From Cyclobacterium plantarum (GTDB taxonomy: Bacteria > Bacteroidota > Bacteroidia > Cytophagales > Cyclobacteriaceae), in assembly GCF_011290685.1 (NCBI RefSeq), contig NZ_JAANYN010000006.1:62001-126000 (forward strand): a stretch of 64,000 bases of DNA. Direction: 5' to 3'. Made by a program: the position numbers and the translations under genes. Positions 27,218 through 37,039 of this stretch are shown piece after piece (position 1 is the first letter of the stretch; each line of letters opens with the position of its first letter). Below the pieces are notes generated by a model, which made no database searches, was not told the origin of the DNA, and saw only the letters and a program-made list of their open reading frames with translations.

Positions 27218-28630
27218 TTATAGCTTATAATACTCCTCCCATCCTTTTCTTGGAGGAACGCCAGCTAAAAGTTCATTAGCAAGGGCATGGTTGGTTATTT
27301 GTTTGGACTCCCTGTCAAACTTCAAATGTGCCTTTAGGCGCTGTGAAAGGACTCCTAGGGTGAATACCTGGCTCAGCGGTCCCGCAATATCAAAGGAAGA
27401 CCTGCACTTTTCCTCGCCTTTACAAGCTTTCAGGAAATTGGCAAAGTGGTTGGAAGGGCTTTCCATGACTTCGGGAAGCTGAGAGGCCATGTCTTTGGCC
27501 TTTTCTTCCGGTATGATGGATAGTGTGCTGCCATGCGATCCGCCCTTAAAGGTGAGGTCTTTCCCATAAATGATTTTTCCCGGATTGAGCTTTGCCGGCT
27601 GTAGTTGCCCGTCGCTTGGCGGTGGAATGTTCGGGTCCAATTCGGATACTCCGTATCCTTCCGGTACCGGCGGGATGTTGTTTTGCCCGTCATACCAGGT
27701 AATGGTCATCGCCGGCATATCAGCTCTTTTGGGAAATTTGAACTCCAGGGTAGTTTCCATGGGAAAAAAGAAGGTATTGTGACCATCCAATCTGGTAGGA
27801 ATGATTTCTTCTGGAAGCCCCAAATCGAGAAATTCATGGGCAGTATCCATAATATGCGCCCCCCAATCGCCCAGAGCCCCCATTCCAAAGTCGTACCAAC
27901 ACCTCCATTGCCCATTCACCAGATCCTCATTGTAAGCATGCTCATGTGCCGTGGTGTGCCAGGTATCCCAATCCATCGTATCTGGTATGGGCTGCTTATC
28001 CGGAAAAGAAATGATATTGGTATCCCAGCCATGCCATCTTCTCCGGCCATTCATATGGGCCGTCATTTTAGTGACATCCTTAATTATTCCTGCATCTTTC
28101 CAGGCCTTAAATTGAAAATAATTGGCTTCGGAATGTCCCTGATTTCCCATTTGGGTTGCCACCTTGTATTTTTTTGCCCCATCCATCATCAACTGCACCT
28201 CTTGAAAAGTTCGGGCCATGGGCTTTTCTACATATACATGCTTTCCGAGTGACATGGCCAGCATGGTAATGGGAAAGTGAGAAAAATCAGGTGTGCCGAC
28301 GCTTATTGCTTCTATATCCTTCCCCATCTTGTCAAACATTTCTCTGAAATATTTGAATCTTGGTACATTGGGAAACATTTTCATGACCTCTTCTGTATGT
28401 GGTGCTCCCATATCCACATCACATAGGGCAACAATATTGGCCAGACCAGTATCATGCAGGGATTTGGTGATACTACCACCCCTATGACCTATGCCACAAC
28501 AGGCAAGGTTAACTTTATCACTAGGTGCCACATATCCCAATGGTTTGCCCATGACAAATGAGGGAATAAGAGAAACACCTGCAGCCCCTAACGCACTGGT
28601 TTTTAAGAATTTTCTACGCTTATTATTCAT
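27218..28630 (-). CDS. Tat-exported Gfo/Idh/MocA-family oxidoreductase
   Basis: 470 residues. RRKFLKTSALGAAGVSLIPS (about 5-24) is a twin-arginine signal, so export in the folded state with bound cofactor is expected. The Rossmann segment GIGHRGG (about 47-53), EKPMA and GALGDWGAHIMDTAHE mark the family, and the C-terminal LAGVPPRKGWEEYYKL end is common in this exported subgroup. It probably oxidises a sugar or glycoside in the periplasm. It heads the operon that continues with the broken glycosidase and the sulfatase, so its substrate may be a sulfated glycan product (inference). Confidence 0.93.
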   Translation of the reverse strand: MNNKRRKFLKTSALGAAGVSLIPSFVMGKPLGYVAPSDKVNLACCGIGHRGGSITKSLHDTGLANIVALCDVDMGAPHTEEVMKMFPNVPRFKYFREMFDKMGKDIEAISVGTPDFSHFPITMLAMSLGKHVYVEKPMARTFQEVQLMMDGAKKYKVATQMGNQGHSEANYFQFKAWKDAGIIKDVTKMTAHMNGRRRWHGWDTNIISFPDKQPIPDTMDWDTWHTTAHEHAYNEDLVNGQWRCWYDFGMGALGDWGAHIMDTAHEFLDLGLPEEIIPTRLDGHNTFFFPMETTLEFKFPKRADMPAMTITWYDGQNNIPPVPEGYGVSELDPNIPPPSDGQLQPAKLNPGKIIYGKDLTFKGGSHGSTLSIIPEEKAKDMASQLPEVMESPSNHFANFLKACKGEEKCRSSFDIAGPLSQVFTLGVLSQRLKAHLKFDRESKQITNHALANELLAGVPPRKGWEEYYKL

Positions 28631-28826
28631 CTTTTATTTATATGGTTATTTCGAAAGCTATTGTTTGAAATCGATTAAAGTTGTTATCATTTTTCCCAAT
28701 GCAGGAATATCCGGAGTAATCTTTCAGTCATGAATTTAGAAGAAATAAGGAGATTTATAGCAAAAAATTATGCATTACTTTTTATAAAAAGTTTGAATTG
28801 GCTATAAATTGCGCTTAAATTTCGGA

Positions 28827-29912
28827 ATGTTTTGTTCCTATAAATTTTTTCCGGTACTGTTTTACGTGGTTTTAGCGGTTGCCTGCGGACCTCGAGTCAG
28901 AGACAATGACCTCGCATTCCAACTGATCGTGCAAGACACCCTTTCCATTGATTTTGAGGGAGAAATCCATGCGGGAGATTTTCGGGAAAACCAGGGAATC
29001 ATCTACAATTACAGGTCTGGAGAATACCTTAAGTTTGACAGTACCGGTAGGGAATTGACCAGAAATTCCTTACCAGCGGAAGGAGAAAATGGATTGTTTT
29101 ATGTCAATTCAATTAAAATAGTAGACAGTGGCGAGGTTTTAGCCCAGTCAATTAAAGGCGAAATTGGACTTTTGGATAGAGAACTCCGGCTAAAGGAAAA
29201 AATGTTTATGCCCTTTCCCAATGGTGCCATGGATTTGAAGAGAAACGTGAGCACTATAGAAAAATGGAACAACAATCTCCTGCTTTTTTATCCTGGCAGG
29301 GGCAATAAAAGTCCCTATACTTTGGGGTATTACCGTGACAATTATCTGCTGGAAAAATTGGATCTGAATACCGGTCAAAGCAGCCCATTTCTAAAATTAT
29401 CCCCCGAAAGCCAATACCAAAAAGACCTTCATTTCGAGCCCCCTACCGCATTGATCAGCGCTTTGGGGGATCAGTTGTATTTTGCTTTCAATAAAGAACC
29501 CCTCATCCACCGTTATAACCTGAGAAATGGTGGTGAATGGGAGGCATCCATACCTTTGGATCCGGATCAATTTATCCAAATAAAAGGGCAAAAAATACCT
29601 CTGGGAAATGATGGTACCGTTTTGGCGGAGGGGGAGATTACCGGGTTATATGCATTGAAAAATGGCTTTGCCGTGACTTACTTTGAGGGCCTGGAAAATA
29701 TACCCAATCAGCAATTAACCAAAGCTCCAGCGCAGAGACTAAAGATTTACAGCAATAAAACGGGCTGGGCTTCTCCTGTAGCTTTACCGGCTGAATTGCT
29801 GTTTATGCTAAATTTTGAAGGACCCGACCGCCCATTTTACGCCATCGTTAACCCCATCTATACTGGTCAATTAAAAAACCAGATTAAAATCCTTAAATTA
29901 CATTTACAATAA
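28827..29912 (+). CDS. Beta-propeller-like lipoprotein of unknown function (possibly DUF4221)
   Basis: 361 residues from the ATG at 28827; an in-frame TTG at 28809 is a weaker start. An SPII signal ends at LAVAC (Cys20). The rest is rich in short beta strands with repeated spacing, suggesting a six-bladed propeller of the DUF4221 or 6-bladed-propeller lipoprotein type seen in Cytophagales. No catalytic motif was recognised. A DUF1080 gene follows 11 bases later on the same strand, so the two probably form an operon, divergent from the Gfo/Idh/MocA operon. Confidence 0.7.
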   Translation: MFCSYKFFPVLFYVVLAVACGPRVRDNDLAFQLIVQDTLSIDFEGEIHAGDFRENQGIIYNYRSGEYLKFDSTGRELTRNSLPAEGENGLFYVNSIKIVDSGEVLAQSIKGEIGLLDRELRLKEKMFMPFPNGAMDLKRNVSTIEKWNNNLLLFYPGRGNKSPYTLGYYRDNYLLEKLDLNTGQSSPFLKLSPESQYQKDLHFEPPTALISALGDQLYFAFNKEPLIHRYNLRNGGEWEASIPLDPDQFIQIKGQKIPLGNDGTVLAEGEITGLYALKNGFAVTYFEGLENIPNQQLTKAPAQRLKIYSNKTGWASPVALPAELLFMLNFEGPDRPFYAIVNPIYTGQLKNQIKILKLHLQ

Positions 29913-29923
29913 CCAATAGCATT

Positions 29924-30796
29924 ATGGATAAAAGGAATCATTTTCAATCAATAATTTGTATCCTAATAAGTAGCCTTTTGATGGCTTGCTCGCCTGGCAC
30001 CGAAAAGCAGGAACAGGAAATAGACATCAAGAATGGCTGGAGAAGCCTTTTCAATGGGAAAGACATGGAAAACTGGCGGATAAAAATTTCCAAACATGAA
30101 CTGGATGAAAACTATGCCAATACTTTCCGTGTGGAAGATGGTTTACTTAAGGTCAGGTACGATGGGTATGAAGCATTTGACCGGCAGTATGGTCATATAT
30201 TTTATGATGAGTCTTTTTCTCATTACCTCTACAGGGTAGAATACCGCTTTGTAGGAGAACAGGCACCGGAGGGTGAAGGATGGGCATTGCGAAACTCTGG
30301 CGTCATGTTACACGGACAGGATCCGGAAACAATGACCAAAGATCAGGATTTCCCCATTTCAATAGAGGGGCAGTTGCTTGGGGGAGATGGTGAAAACCCG
30401 AGAACGACCAGTAACCTCTGCACACCTGGCACAAATGTGGTAATGGATAACGAACTTTTTACTCCACATTGCGTCAACTCATCATCCAAAACCTACCATG
30501 GTGAGCAATGGGTAGTGGCTGATTTCCTTGTTTTGGGAGATTCGGTCATTCACCATATTCTGGAAAAGGACACGGTACTTACCTATTACCAACCGCAAAT
30601 GGGTGGAGGAAATGTCAGTAACCATAACCCTGAAGTGAAAAAAGACGGTCAATTGATTTCAGAAGGTTATATTTCACTCCAAAGTGAAAGTCACCCCATT
30701 GACTTCAAAAGAGTGGAAATTTTTGACCTTTCTCCTTACCGGGATGATCCAGCCAAACTGGAGGAGGTATTGGAACTATTAAAAGTTGAAGAATAA
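29924..30796 (+). CDS. DUF1080-domain lipoprotein
   Basis: 290 residues with SPII signal LLMAC (Cys22). The DUF1080 jelly-roll is evident: SLFNGKDMENWRIKI opens it, YRVEYRFVGEQAPEGEGW and NSGVMLHGQDP form the central strands, and GYISLQSESHPIDFKRVEIF is the final strand with the conserved DF-R-EI end. Members of this family include 3-keto-glycoside hydrolases. It follows the propeller lipoprotein gene by 11 bases and ends in a strong terminator shared with the converging oxidase gene. The exported dehydrogenase of the divergent operon is a natural candidate partner (inference). Confidence 0.9.
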   Translation: MDKRNHFQSIICILISSLLMACSPGTEKQEQEIDIKNGWRSLFNGKDMENWRIKISKHELDENYANTFRVEDGLLKVRYDGYEAFDRQYGHIFYDESFSHYLYRVEYRFVGEQAPEGEGWALRNSGVMLHGQDPETMTKDQDFPISIEGQLLGGDGENPRTTSNLCTPGTNVVMDNELFTPHCVNSSSKTYHGEQWVVADFLVLGDSVIHHILEKDTVLTYYQPQMGGGNVSNHNPEVKKDGQLISEGYISLQSESHPIDFKRVEIFDLSPYRDDPAKLEEVLELLKVEE

Positions 30797-30836
30797 AAAA
30801 AGAGCGGCCTTAAATTTGATTGAGGCCGCTCTTTTT
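30797..30836. terminator. Bidirectional rho-independent terminator
   Basis: AAAAAGAGCGGCCT (30797-30810) and AGGCCGCTCTTTTT (30823-30836) are perfectly complementary with a 12-nt loop, giving a GC stem flanked by A on one side and T on the other. It serves two converging genes. The TAA stop of the minus-strand oxidase (30835-30837) lies in its edge. Confidence 0.93.
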
Positions 30837-32205
30837 ATGTTTTTGACAAAAGATTTTTTTGAAGGAATACATTGACAAATTTTCCTGAAGGATCCATTTC
30901 CTTCATCAGGCCTACAAAATCATCCATCCGCTCATATTGCTCATTCAGGTACTTTTGGTCTAGGGTGAACAACTTGCCCCAATGAGGCCTTACCTGAAAT
31001 GGTTTTAATTGTGCTTCAATTTTCGGCAACAATTTGCGGACATTTTCCCAGTCCGGCTTCCAGGTAAAATGAATGGCTATACTATCCCTGCCATAAGCAG
31101 GACTCAACCACAGTTCATCCTTCTTTATAGAACGGATTTCTGAGATCAGCAGAAAAGGATAAATCTCATTCCCCATGGAATAGATGGCATTTATGGCTGC
31201 AACAGCCTGACTTCTGGGAACAAAATACTCCGATTGAAGCTCCTCCCCACTACTGGGTGTAAAGTCCATTTTAAAATGGGGAAGCCGCTCGTGCCAGGCT
31301 CCCGCAAGCCCCATTTGCGCTGTGCAATTGATAGGAGAAATTTCTTTTATCGGGTGCAGGTGGTCTTGGGCCAAAGAGGCTCCAAGAAAGTTTTCGGGCA
31401 TGGCATCTTCCTGTCCTATACCCTGCCCCTTCTTCTTGATCCACAATTGATTTACTTTTTCCCCCTCCCAGTCGGTAAATAAACTCACACTGTAGCCGGA
31501 AGAAAAAACCGTATCAAACTGTGCATTAAGTTGTTGCAGGGGAAGGTTTTCATAAACAAATTGTCTGACAGTATAGGTTGGTTGAATGCGCAAACGCATC
31601 CTGGTCACCACACCCAGAGCACCAAGGTGAACCACCGATGCTTTCAGTTCCTCAGGATTTGAATCCTCACTAAAAAGCCGAATTTCTCCATTGGATTTAA
31701 TCATTTCCATGGCTGTCACCGCAGTAGACAAATTTCCATTTTGATCACCCGAACCATGGGTTCCTGTGGCACAGGCACCGGCAACTGAAATATGCGGCAA
31801 TGAGGCCAGGTTATGAAGGGCAAACCCTTGCTGCTGAAGTATTTTGGCCAATACCCCATATTGTACAGCCCCGTTAACCGAGACCGTTTTCCCATCTGCT
31901 GAAAGCTGAATGTTTGGATCCAACTTTTCAAGAGAAAGCTGTCTCAGCTGACTGTCTGCAATGCCATTAAAGGAATGTCTGGTCCCCAAAACTTTAATCT
32001 TTTCCTGCTGCTTAACAGCTGAAAGTAGCACCCCCTCCTGTTCTGGTTCCTCCAATCTTTGGGTACTGTAGGTAACATTCCCTGCCCAATTGGTCCTCAC
32101 CGGACCCTGTTGTTTTTTATAAGGTGAATCGCAAGAGATCATAGGAAGTACCCAATTGGCCCCAACAAGAAATGAGGAATTTTTCAGAAACTGTCTTTTT
32201 TTCAT
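30835..32205 (-). CDS. FAD-binding lactone/alditol oxidase (L-gulonolactone oxidase family), Tat-like lipoprotein
   Basis: 456 residues. The leader MKKRQFLKNSSFLVGANWVL ending in MISC combines a KR-type Tat motif with a lipobox, which suggests a folded, membrane-anchored periplasmic flavoprotein. The FAD domain (about 40-200) has LGTRHSFNGIAD, where the His is the usual covalent FAD attachment site of xylitol/alditol oxidases, and ISVAGACATGTHGSG. The C-terminal domain (about 250-450) is the D-arabinono-lactone oxidase type. It would oxidise a sugar alcohol or aldonolactone using oxygen or another acceptor. It starts 14 bases after the glutamate dehydrogenase gene on the same strand. Confidence 0.9.
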   Translation of the reverse strand: MKKRQFLKNSSFLVGANWVLPMISCDSPYKKQQGPVRTNWAGNVTYSTQRLEEPEQEGVLLSAVKQQEKIKVLGTRHSFNGIADSQLRQLSLEKLDPNIQLSADGKTVSVNGAVQYGVLAKILQQQGFALHNLASLPHISVAGACATGTHGSGDQNGNLSTAVTAMEMIKSNGEIRLFSEDSNPEELKASVVHLGALGVVTRMRLRIQPTYTVRQFVYENLPLQQLNAQFDTVFSSGYSVSLFTDWEGEKVNQLWIKKKGQGIGQEDAMPENFLGASLAQDHLHPIKEISPINCTAQMGLAGAWHERLPHFKMDFTPSSGEELQSEYFVPRSQAVAAINAIYSMGNEIYPFLLISEIRSIKKDELWLSPAYGRDSIAIHFTWKPDWENVRKLLPKIEAQLKPFQVRPHWGKLFTLDQKYLNEQYERMDDFVGLMKEMDPSGKFVNVFLQKNLLSKT

Positions 32206-32219
32206 GGCAGGGTATTCTC

Positions 32220-33638
32220 TTAAGGAAAAATTCCGAGGTCCATGTAAGAAATGGCTATCCTTTCCAGGGCTACAATAAAGCCAGCGGTTCTAAGATCTTT
32301 TATACCCTTTTCTTTTTTCACACCATTCATGTGATGATAGGCTGTAACCATGGTTTCTTCCAGACCAGAGTTCACCAAATCTCTCTCACTTGCACCCCTA
32401 ACGATCAAATCCTTTTGTTCATCACTAAAAGAATCGCCGGTGGCTTTTTCTATACTTTCTAAAAGGGCTTCATACTTTTTCATGTCATAGCGCTTCTCCA
32501 GTTTCCCAAAAGAAACCCTTGAAAGATTCTTCAGCCATTCAAAATAAGATACCGTCACCCCCCCTGCATTCAGGTACATATCTGGTATAATCATGATTCC
32601 TTTTTCCAAAAGAATTTTATTGGCATCCTGGGTAACAGGACCGTTTGCAGCTTCTCCAATAATTTTGGCTTGAACTTTATCCGCATTTTCCAGTGTAATC
32701 TGGTTCTCCAGAGCTGCAGGTATCAATATGTCACAGGGATAGGTAAGTAAAGAATTACTATCTTCTATAAAGGTGCCTTTAGCATACCCCTTAAACCCTT
32801 TGTTTGCAATTTGATAAGCCTTAATCGCATCTACATCGATCCCCTCTTCATTCCAGATTCCTCCATTGTATTCCGCAATTCCAATAATTTTGGCGCCTGC
32901 TTCCTCCAGAAATTTGGCAGAATAATAACCCACGTTACCTAGCCCCTGAACGATGATTTTTTTACCTCTGAGACCCACGGTCAAACCCAAAGCATCCATA
33001 TCTTCTTTTACACTGACCGCTTCACGAATACCGATGAACACACCCATACCGGTAGCCTCCGTTCTTCCATCTATACCATGCTGGGAAAGGGGCTTTCCTG
33101 TTACACAACCCTTCGCATTGATAACTTCGGGATTAAAGGCTTCAAATGTATCCACAATCCAGGCCATTTCCCGGCTACCTGTACCATAGTCAGGAGCAGG
33201 AACATCAATGGCAGGACCGATGAATTTCTTTTTGATCAACTCTGAAGTATACCTTCGGGTAATTTTTTCCAATTGATCAACATTGTATTTGGTGGGATCA
33301 ATGGCAACCCCTCCTTTGGCACCTCCATAAGGAATATTGACCAGGGCACATTTATATGTCATCAAAGCCGCAAGCCCTTTAACCTCCTCTTCATTTACAA
33401 AGCTGCTGTATCGAATCCCTCCTTTTACGGGCAATTTATGGGTAGAATGCTGCACCCGATAGCCTTCAATAACCTGGTAGCTTCCATCACCATTCCTTAA
33501 AGGGAAGTTAAACTTGTAAATACTATTGCATTGCTTGATTTGGTCCAAAAGTCCCGGATGGATATCCATATGACTGGCCGCATGGTCTACTACCTTGCAA
33601 ACATCCTCAAAAAGACTGTATTCATGCTTTTCTACCAT
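32220..33638 (-). CDS. Glutamate dehydrogenase (Glu/Leu/Phe/Val dehydrogenase family)
   Basis: 472 residues from the ATG at 33638 (MVEKHEYSLFEDV); the frame stays open for 17 more codons upstream, but those look like leader. The substrate domain holds GGIRYSSF, MTYKCALVNIPYGGAKGG with the catalytic lysines, and DVPAPDYGTGSREM. The Rossmann domain has VQGLGNVGYYSAKFL. It interconverts glutamate and 2-oxoglutarate with ammonia in the cytoplasm. It lies between a sulfatase and an exported oxidase with no obvious functional link. NAD or NADP preference was not assigned. Confidence 0.93.
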   Translation of the reverse strand: MVEKHEYSLFEDVCKVVDHAASHMDIHPGLLDQIKQCNSIYKFNFPLRNGDGSYQVIEGYRVQHSTHKLPVKGGIRYSSFVNEEEVKGLAALMTYKCALVNIPYGGAKGGVAIDPTKYNVDQLEKITRRYTSELIKKKFIGPAIDVPAPDYGTGSREMAWIVDTFEAFNPEVINAKGCVTGKPLSQHGIDGRTEATGMGVFIGIREAVSVKEDMDALGLTVGLRGKKIIVQGLGNVGYYSAKFLEEAGAKIIGIAEYNGGIWNEEGIDVDAIKAYQIANKGFKGYAKGTFIEDSNSLLTYPCDILIPAALENQITLENADKVQAKIIGEAANGPVTQDANKILLEKGIMIIPDMYLNAGGVTVSYFEWLKNLSRVSFGKLEKRYDMKKYEALLESIEKATGDSFSDEQKDLIVRGASERDLVNSGLEETMVTAYHHMNGVKKEKGIKDLRTAGFIVALERIAISYMDLGIFP

Positions 33639-33730
33639 AAAATTATTTTGGTTTAAAATTCCTAAAATCAACAAGCCGAAAAGGCTCAATTCCTGTGCCT
33701 AAATCCCCAATATAAGGATTTATTAAGAGA

Positions 33731-35194
33731 TTAACTGTCTTGCGAAGCCAGTCTGCCGGGGGACCGGCGATTTTTCCCTTCCTTATCATTCAAGGCATCT
33801 CCCATGTCTTCCCTGGCTTTATCTGCCAATTGCATCATTTCTTTGACAATATCTGGGTTTTCATGGATCAGGTTTGTCTTTTCCGAGACATCATTTTCCA
33901 GGTCAAACAAGGCCATCTCCTCCAGTTCAATCATTTCATATTTACCAGGGATTCCATCTGTCGGGGCAACAAAATCATCCGGAAGAGACCGGTACCTGTG
34001 TGGAAAAACCAGTTTCCATCTCCCCATAATAACAGCCTGCAATTCGTTTTGGTTGTAATAAATATAGTAGGCATCCTGGGGGGAGCTCGCGTTTTCTTCC
34101 ACCTTAATTAGGGGCAAAATATTTTTACCATCAATTTTCTTTTCAGGGAGGGCTGCACCTGTAATATGTGCTATGGTGGGCAAAATATCTATGGTCATTG
34201 CCACCTGATCCTGTACCTTTCCTTCAGGGATAATACCCGGCCATTTCATGATCGTAGGTACTCGGACACCCCCTTCCCAGGAAGTCCCCTTGCCTTCTCT
34301 CAACTCCCCGGGGCTACCTGAATGCCTGCCGTAGGAAAGCCAGGGCCCATTGTCAGAAGTGAAAATCACCAAGGTATTTTCTGCCAGCCCATGGGTTCTC
34401 AAAGCTTCCATCACCTGCCCTACAGACCAATCAATTTCCATGATAACATCTCCATAGATCCCATTTTCAGACTTTCCCTTAAATTTTTCTGAAACAAAGA
34501 GCGGTACATGCGGCATATTGTGGGCCAGGTATAAAAAGAAAGGTTCATCCTTTTTTCGCTGAATAAAATCTACGGCCTTCTCTGTATACCAGGTTGTCAA
34601 CTGGCTTTGGTCTACCAAAGTATCAATAACCTTTGTGTTTTCATACAAAGGAAGAGGAGGATAAAAATCGGGTCTTTCCGGATGGTAAGGCCACATATCA
34701 TTGGAATAAGGTAGCCCGAAAAACTCGTCAAATCCTTGCTCGGTGGGTAAAAATGGATCCATATGTCCCAAATGCCATTTCCCAATGATACTGGTGGCAT
34801 AGCCCTGGGGTTTCAATATCTCTGCAATGGTTTCCTCGTCCGGATTCAGTCCATGCTGGCTTTGATGGGACAAAGCACCATAAATACCTAATCGATTGGA
34901 ATAACAACCCGTCAACAGGGAAGCCCTTGAGGCAGAACATACCGCATTGGCCACATGAAAATTGGTAAAAACAGTACCTTCAGCGGCCATTTTATCCAGG
35001 TTAGGCGTTTGATAACCCCTGGCCCCAAACACCCCTACGTCAGCATATCCCTGGTCATCGGTAAAAATGAGGACAATGTTTGGTTTGGAGTTATTCTCCT
35101 CATCCTGGTTCTGAATTGAACCTTCATTGCAAGCAAAGAATAAAAGGCTGAGCAAACAAACTAAAATACTCCGGTTGGATAATCTTGGCACCAT
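33731..35194 (-). CDS. Sulfatase lipoprotein (arylsulfatase type)
   Basis: 487 residues with an SPII signal (LLFFAC, Cys22). FTDDQGYAD carries the paired Asp calcium ligands and Cys86 in [11 protein letters not shown] is the formylglycine site in its C-x-A-x-R form. [11 protein letters not shown] and [12 protein letters not shown] complete the active site. It acts outside the cytoplasm on a sulfated glycan or other sulfate ester. It is unlike the 25198-26748 sulfatase outside the core motifs, so the two probably differ in substrate. Glutamate dehydrogenase follows 92 bases downstream. Confidence 0.95.
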   Translation of the reverse strand: MVPRLSNRSILVCLLSLLFFACNEGSIQNQDEENNSKPNIVLIFTDDQGYADVGVFGARGYQTPNLDKMAAEGTVFTNFHVANAVCSASRASLLTGCYSNRLGIYGALSHQSQHGLNPDEETIAEILKPQGYATSIIGKWHLGHMDPFLPTEQGFDEFFGLPYSNDMWPYHPERPDFYPPLPLYENTKVIDTLVDQSQLTTWYTEKAVDFIQRKKDEPFFLYLAHNMPHVPLFVSEKFKGKSENGIYGDVIMEIDWSVGQVMEALRTHGLAENTLVIFTSDNGPWLSYGRHSGSPGELREGKGTSWEGGVRVPTIMKWPGIIPEGKVQDQVAMTIDILPTIAHITGAALPEKKIDGKNILPLIKVEENASSPQDAYYIYYNQNELQAVIMGRWKLVFPHRYRSLPDDFVAPTDGIPGKYEMIELEEMALFDLENDVSEKTNLIHENPDIVKEMMQLADKAREDMGDALNDKEGKNRRSPGRLASQDS

Positions 35195-35370
35195 TGGATT
35201 GAACGGGTTTACTGGTAAAATTTAATGTTTAAAATTTAGCAATCCAATAGAACTAAACCAAATATGAAGACCACTAAGCAGTAATAAATTCAAAAAAATC
35301 AACCAATAATAAACAGAAGCCAGAATTTTCAAGGTTTATCCCATTTGTCTCCATTCTGGAAATTCCGGGC

Positions 35371-35796
35371 TCAATTAGGCAAACTAACAATGCGCATCCA
35401 AAATTGTTCGATGGAGGCAATGGCCTCCAGAAAATCGGATACTTCTACAGGTTTGGTGATAAAACAATTGGCATGATGCTCATAAGAAAGCTCAATGTCT
35501 CTTCTGGAAGAAGAAGTAGTTAGCATGATCACCGGAATTTTTCTAAAAATTTGGTGTGATTTCAACTCCTGCAGCACCTCATGTCCACTCTTTTTGGGAA
35601 GATTAACATCCAACAAAATTAAATTCGGCGTTGTCTTGCCCTCAAACCCTTTTGTTTTAAAAATAAAATCCAAGGCCTCCTGACCATCTTTTGCCACACT
35701 TATTTCACTAATGAATTTGCTATCCTCAAGAGCTTCTGTTGTCAAAAAAACATCTCCTTCATTATCTTCTACCAATAAGATGTGTATTGATTTCAT
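35371..35796 (-). CDS. Single-domain response regulator (Rcp1-like)
   Basis: 141 residues, only a receiver domain. The acidic pocket is E10-D11, the phospho-acceptor is Asp63 in LLDVNLPKKSG, the switch Thr is in MLTTSSS (about 93-94) and the conserved Lys is K115 in ITKPV. There is no DNA-binding or enzyme output, as in Rcp1-type regulators that relay phosphate from phytochrome-like or hybrid kinases. No histidine kinase is adjacent, so its partner is elsewhere. Confidence 0.93.
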   Translation of the reverse strand: MKSIHILLVEDNEGDVFLTTEALEDSKFISEISVAKDGQEALDFIFKTKGFEGKTTPNLILLDVNLPKKSGHEVLQELKSHQIFRKIPVIMLTTSSSRRDIELSYEHHANCFITKPVEVSDFLEAIASIEQFWMRIVSLPN

Positions 35797-36032
35797 GGGT
35801 GATTGGGAATCCAGGTATAGGTCGATTTCTTAAAAGTCTTTCAAATAATTTTTCCAGACAAATTGGAAACATCATCTCGTATTTTGACTGCAAATAAAGA
35901 GCATTTATTTTGATTTCACAATAAACAACTAGACTTATATTAATAAGCAATATCATTTAATGGAGCAATTTACCGCAATCAATAATCTTTAATCCTGAAT
36001 TTGTATCAGGGTTTGTAGAAATAATATTATAG

Positions 36033-36070
36033 GAGAAAACAAGCATGGTAGGGATTATATCCTACCATGC
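36033..36070 (-). terminator. Rho-independent terminator of the first aldo/keto reductase gene
   Basis: GCATGGTAGG (36043-36052) and CCTACCATGC (36061-36070) form a perfect 10-bp stem with an 8-nt loop. On the minus strand it is followed by a T-rich tract (TTGTTTTC). It sits 10 bases past the stop at 36080. Confidence 0.8.
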
Positions 36071-36079
36071 CTGCAATTT

Positions 36080-37039
36080 TCAGGCGTTTTCCCAAAGATC
36101 TGATTGCTCATAGGGGCTTCCTGGTACCTCGGTAAAAAAAGTCCCGTCGATAAACCTGTGACTTGTTTTTAGCTTGGAGATGGTCTCCATATCGGTTTCA
36201 TCCAATATAAGGTCTGCCGATTCCAGATTTTGTTTGATTCTATCCTTGTTTACCGACTTTGGAATAACGGCCACATCCCGATGCAATGACCAGGCAATTA
36301 ATACCTGAGCAACGGTTTTACCATGTTTGGCTGCAATATTATGAAGAACTTTTTCCTCCATCAGGACCGGATCATCGGCTTGCTTTCTCGCACTGGGTCT
36401 GTCTGCCGAGCCAAGTGGAGAATAAGCAGTGACATTGATTTGATGGCTAAAGCAAAAGTCAACCAATTCCTGCTGGGGCAAATAGGGATGCAGTTCGATC
36501 TGATTCATTTCTGGTTTAATCTGGCAAGAGGCCAAAATTTCTTCAATTTTCCGCCGGTTAAAATTTGAAACGCCAATATGCCTTACTTTGCCATCACTTT
36601 TCAAGGCCTCCATGCCTGCCCAGGTTTCTGATAGTGGTGCGTTCGTATAATCCAGAAAATCCTCCCCCTTCTCGGGAAACATCACATGGCTTTTCAAAGC
36701 TATAGGCCAATGGATCAAATACAGGTCCAGGTATTCCAATTGCAAGTCTGCCAGACTTTGGCTAAAACCTACCTGAACCTGGTCCTTTTCATGGGCATTG
36801 TTCCACAACTTTGAGGTAACAAAAACTTCCTCTCTTTTGACCAGGCCATCCGCAAATGCCTTTTTCAAGGCATCTCCGACTTCCTTCTCATTTTTATACA
36901 CCGCGGCACAGTCGATGTGCCGGTATCCTGCCTCTAATGCCCATAACACGGCCTGGAACACTTCTCCAGGAGCCGATTTCCAGGTACCTAAACCTAACAT
37001 GGGTAATTTATCTCCGTTGTCGAATGTGATATATTTCAT
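36080..37039 (-). CDS. Aldo/keto reductase
   Basis: 319 residues, an NADPH-dependent TIM-barrel reductase of aldehydes, ketones or sugars. The catalytic tetrad is complete: Asp43, Tyr48 (HIDCAAVYKNE), Lys77 (VTSKLWN) and His110 (LIHWP). IPKSVN near residue 260 is the NADPH phosphate site. It is a close tandem relative of the gene at 37348-38304, with the tetrad at identical positions. Its start codon lies inside a repeat module (37033-37062) that also occurs 120 bases upstream and at 59 kb. It ends in its own terminator. Confidence 0.95.
   Translation of the reverse strand: MKYITFDNGDKLPMLGLGTWKSAPGEVFQAVLWALEAGYRHIDCAAVYKNEKEVGDALKKAFADGLVKREEVFVTSKLWNNAHEKDQVQVGFSQSLADLQLEYLDLYLIHWPIALKSHVMFPEKGEDFLDYTNAPLSETWAGMEALKSDGKVRHIGVSNFNRRKIEEILASCQIKPEMNQIELHPYLPQQELVDFCFSHQINVTAYSPLGSADRPSARKQADDPVLMEEKVLHNIAAKHGKTVAQVLIAWSLHRDVAVIPKSVNKDRIKQNLESADLILDETDMETISKLKTSHRFIDGTFFTEVPGSPYEQSDLWENA

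Noticed and set aside
27605-28252. 215-codon open frame on the plus strand
   Set aside because: Antisense to the exported Gfo/Idh/MocA gene, with no family features.
35371-35796. Possible two-component system
   Set aside because: Only the receiver protein is present; no histidine kinase lies in the neighbourhood.
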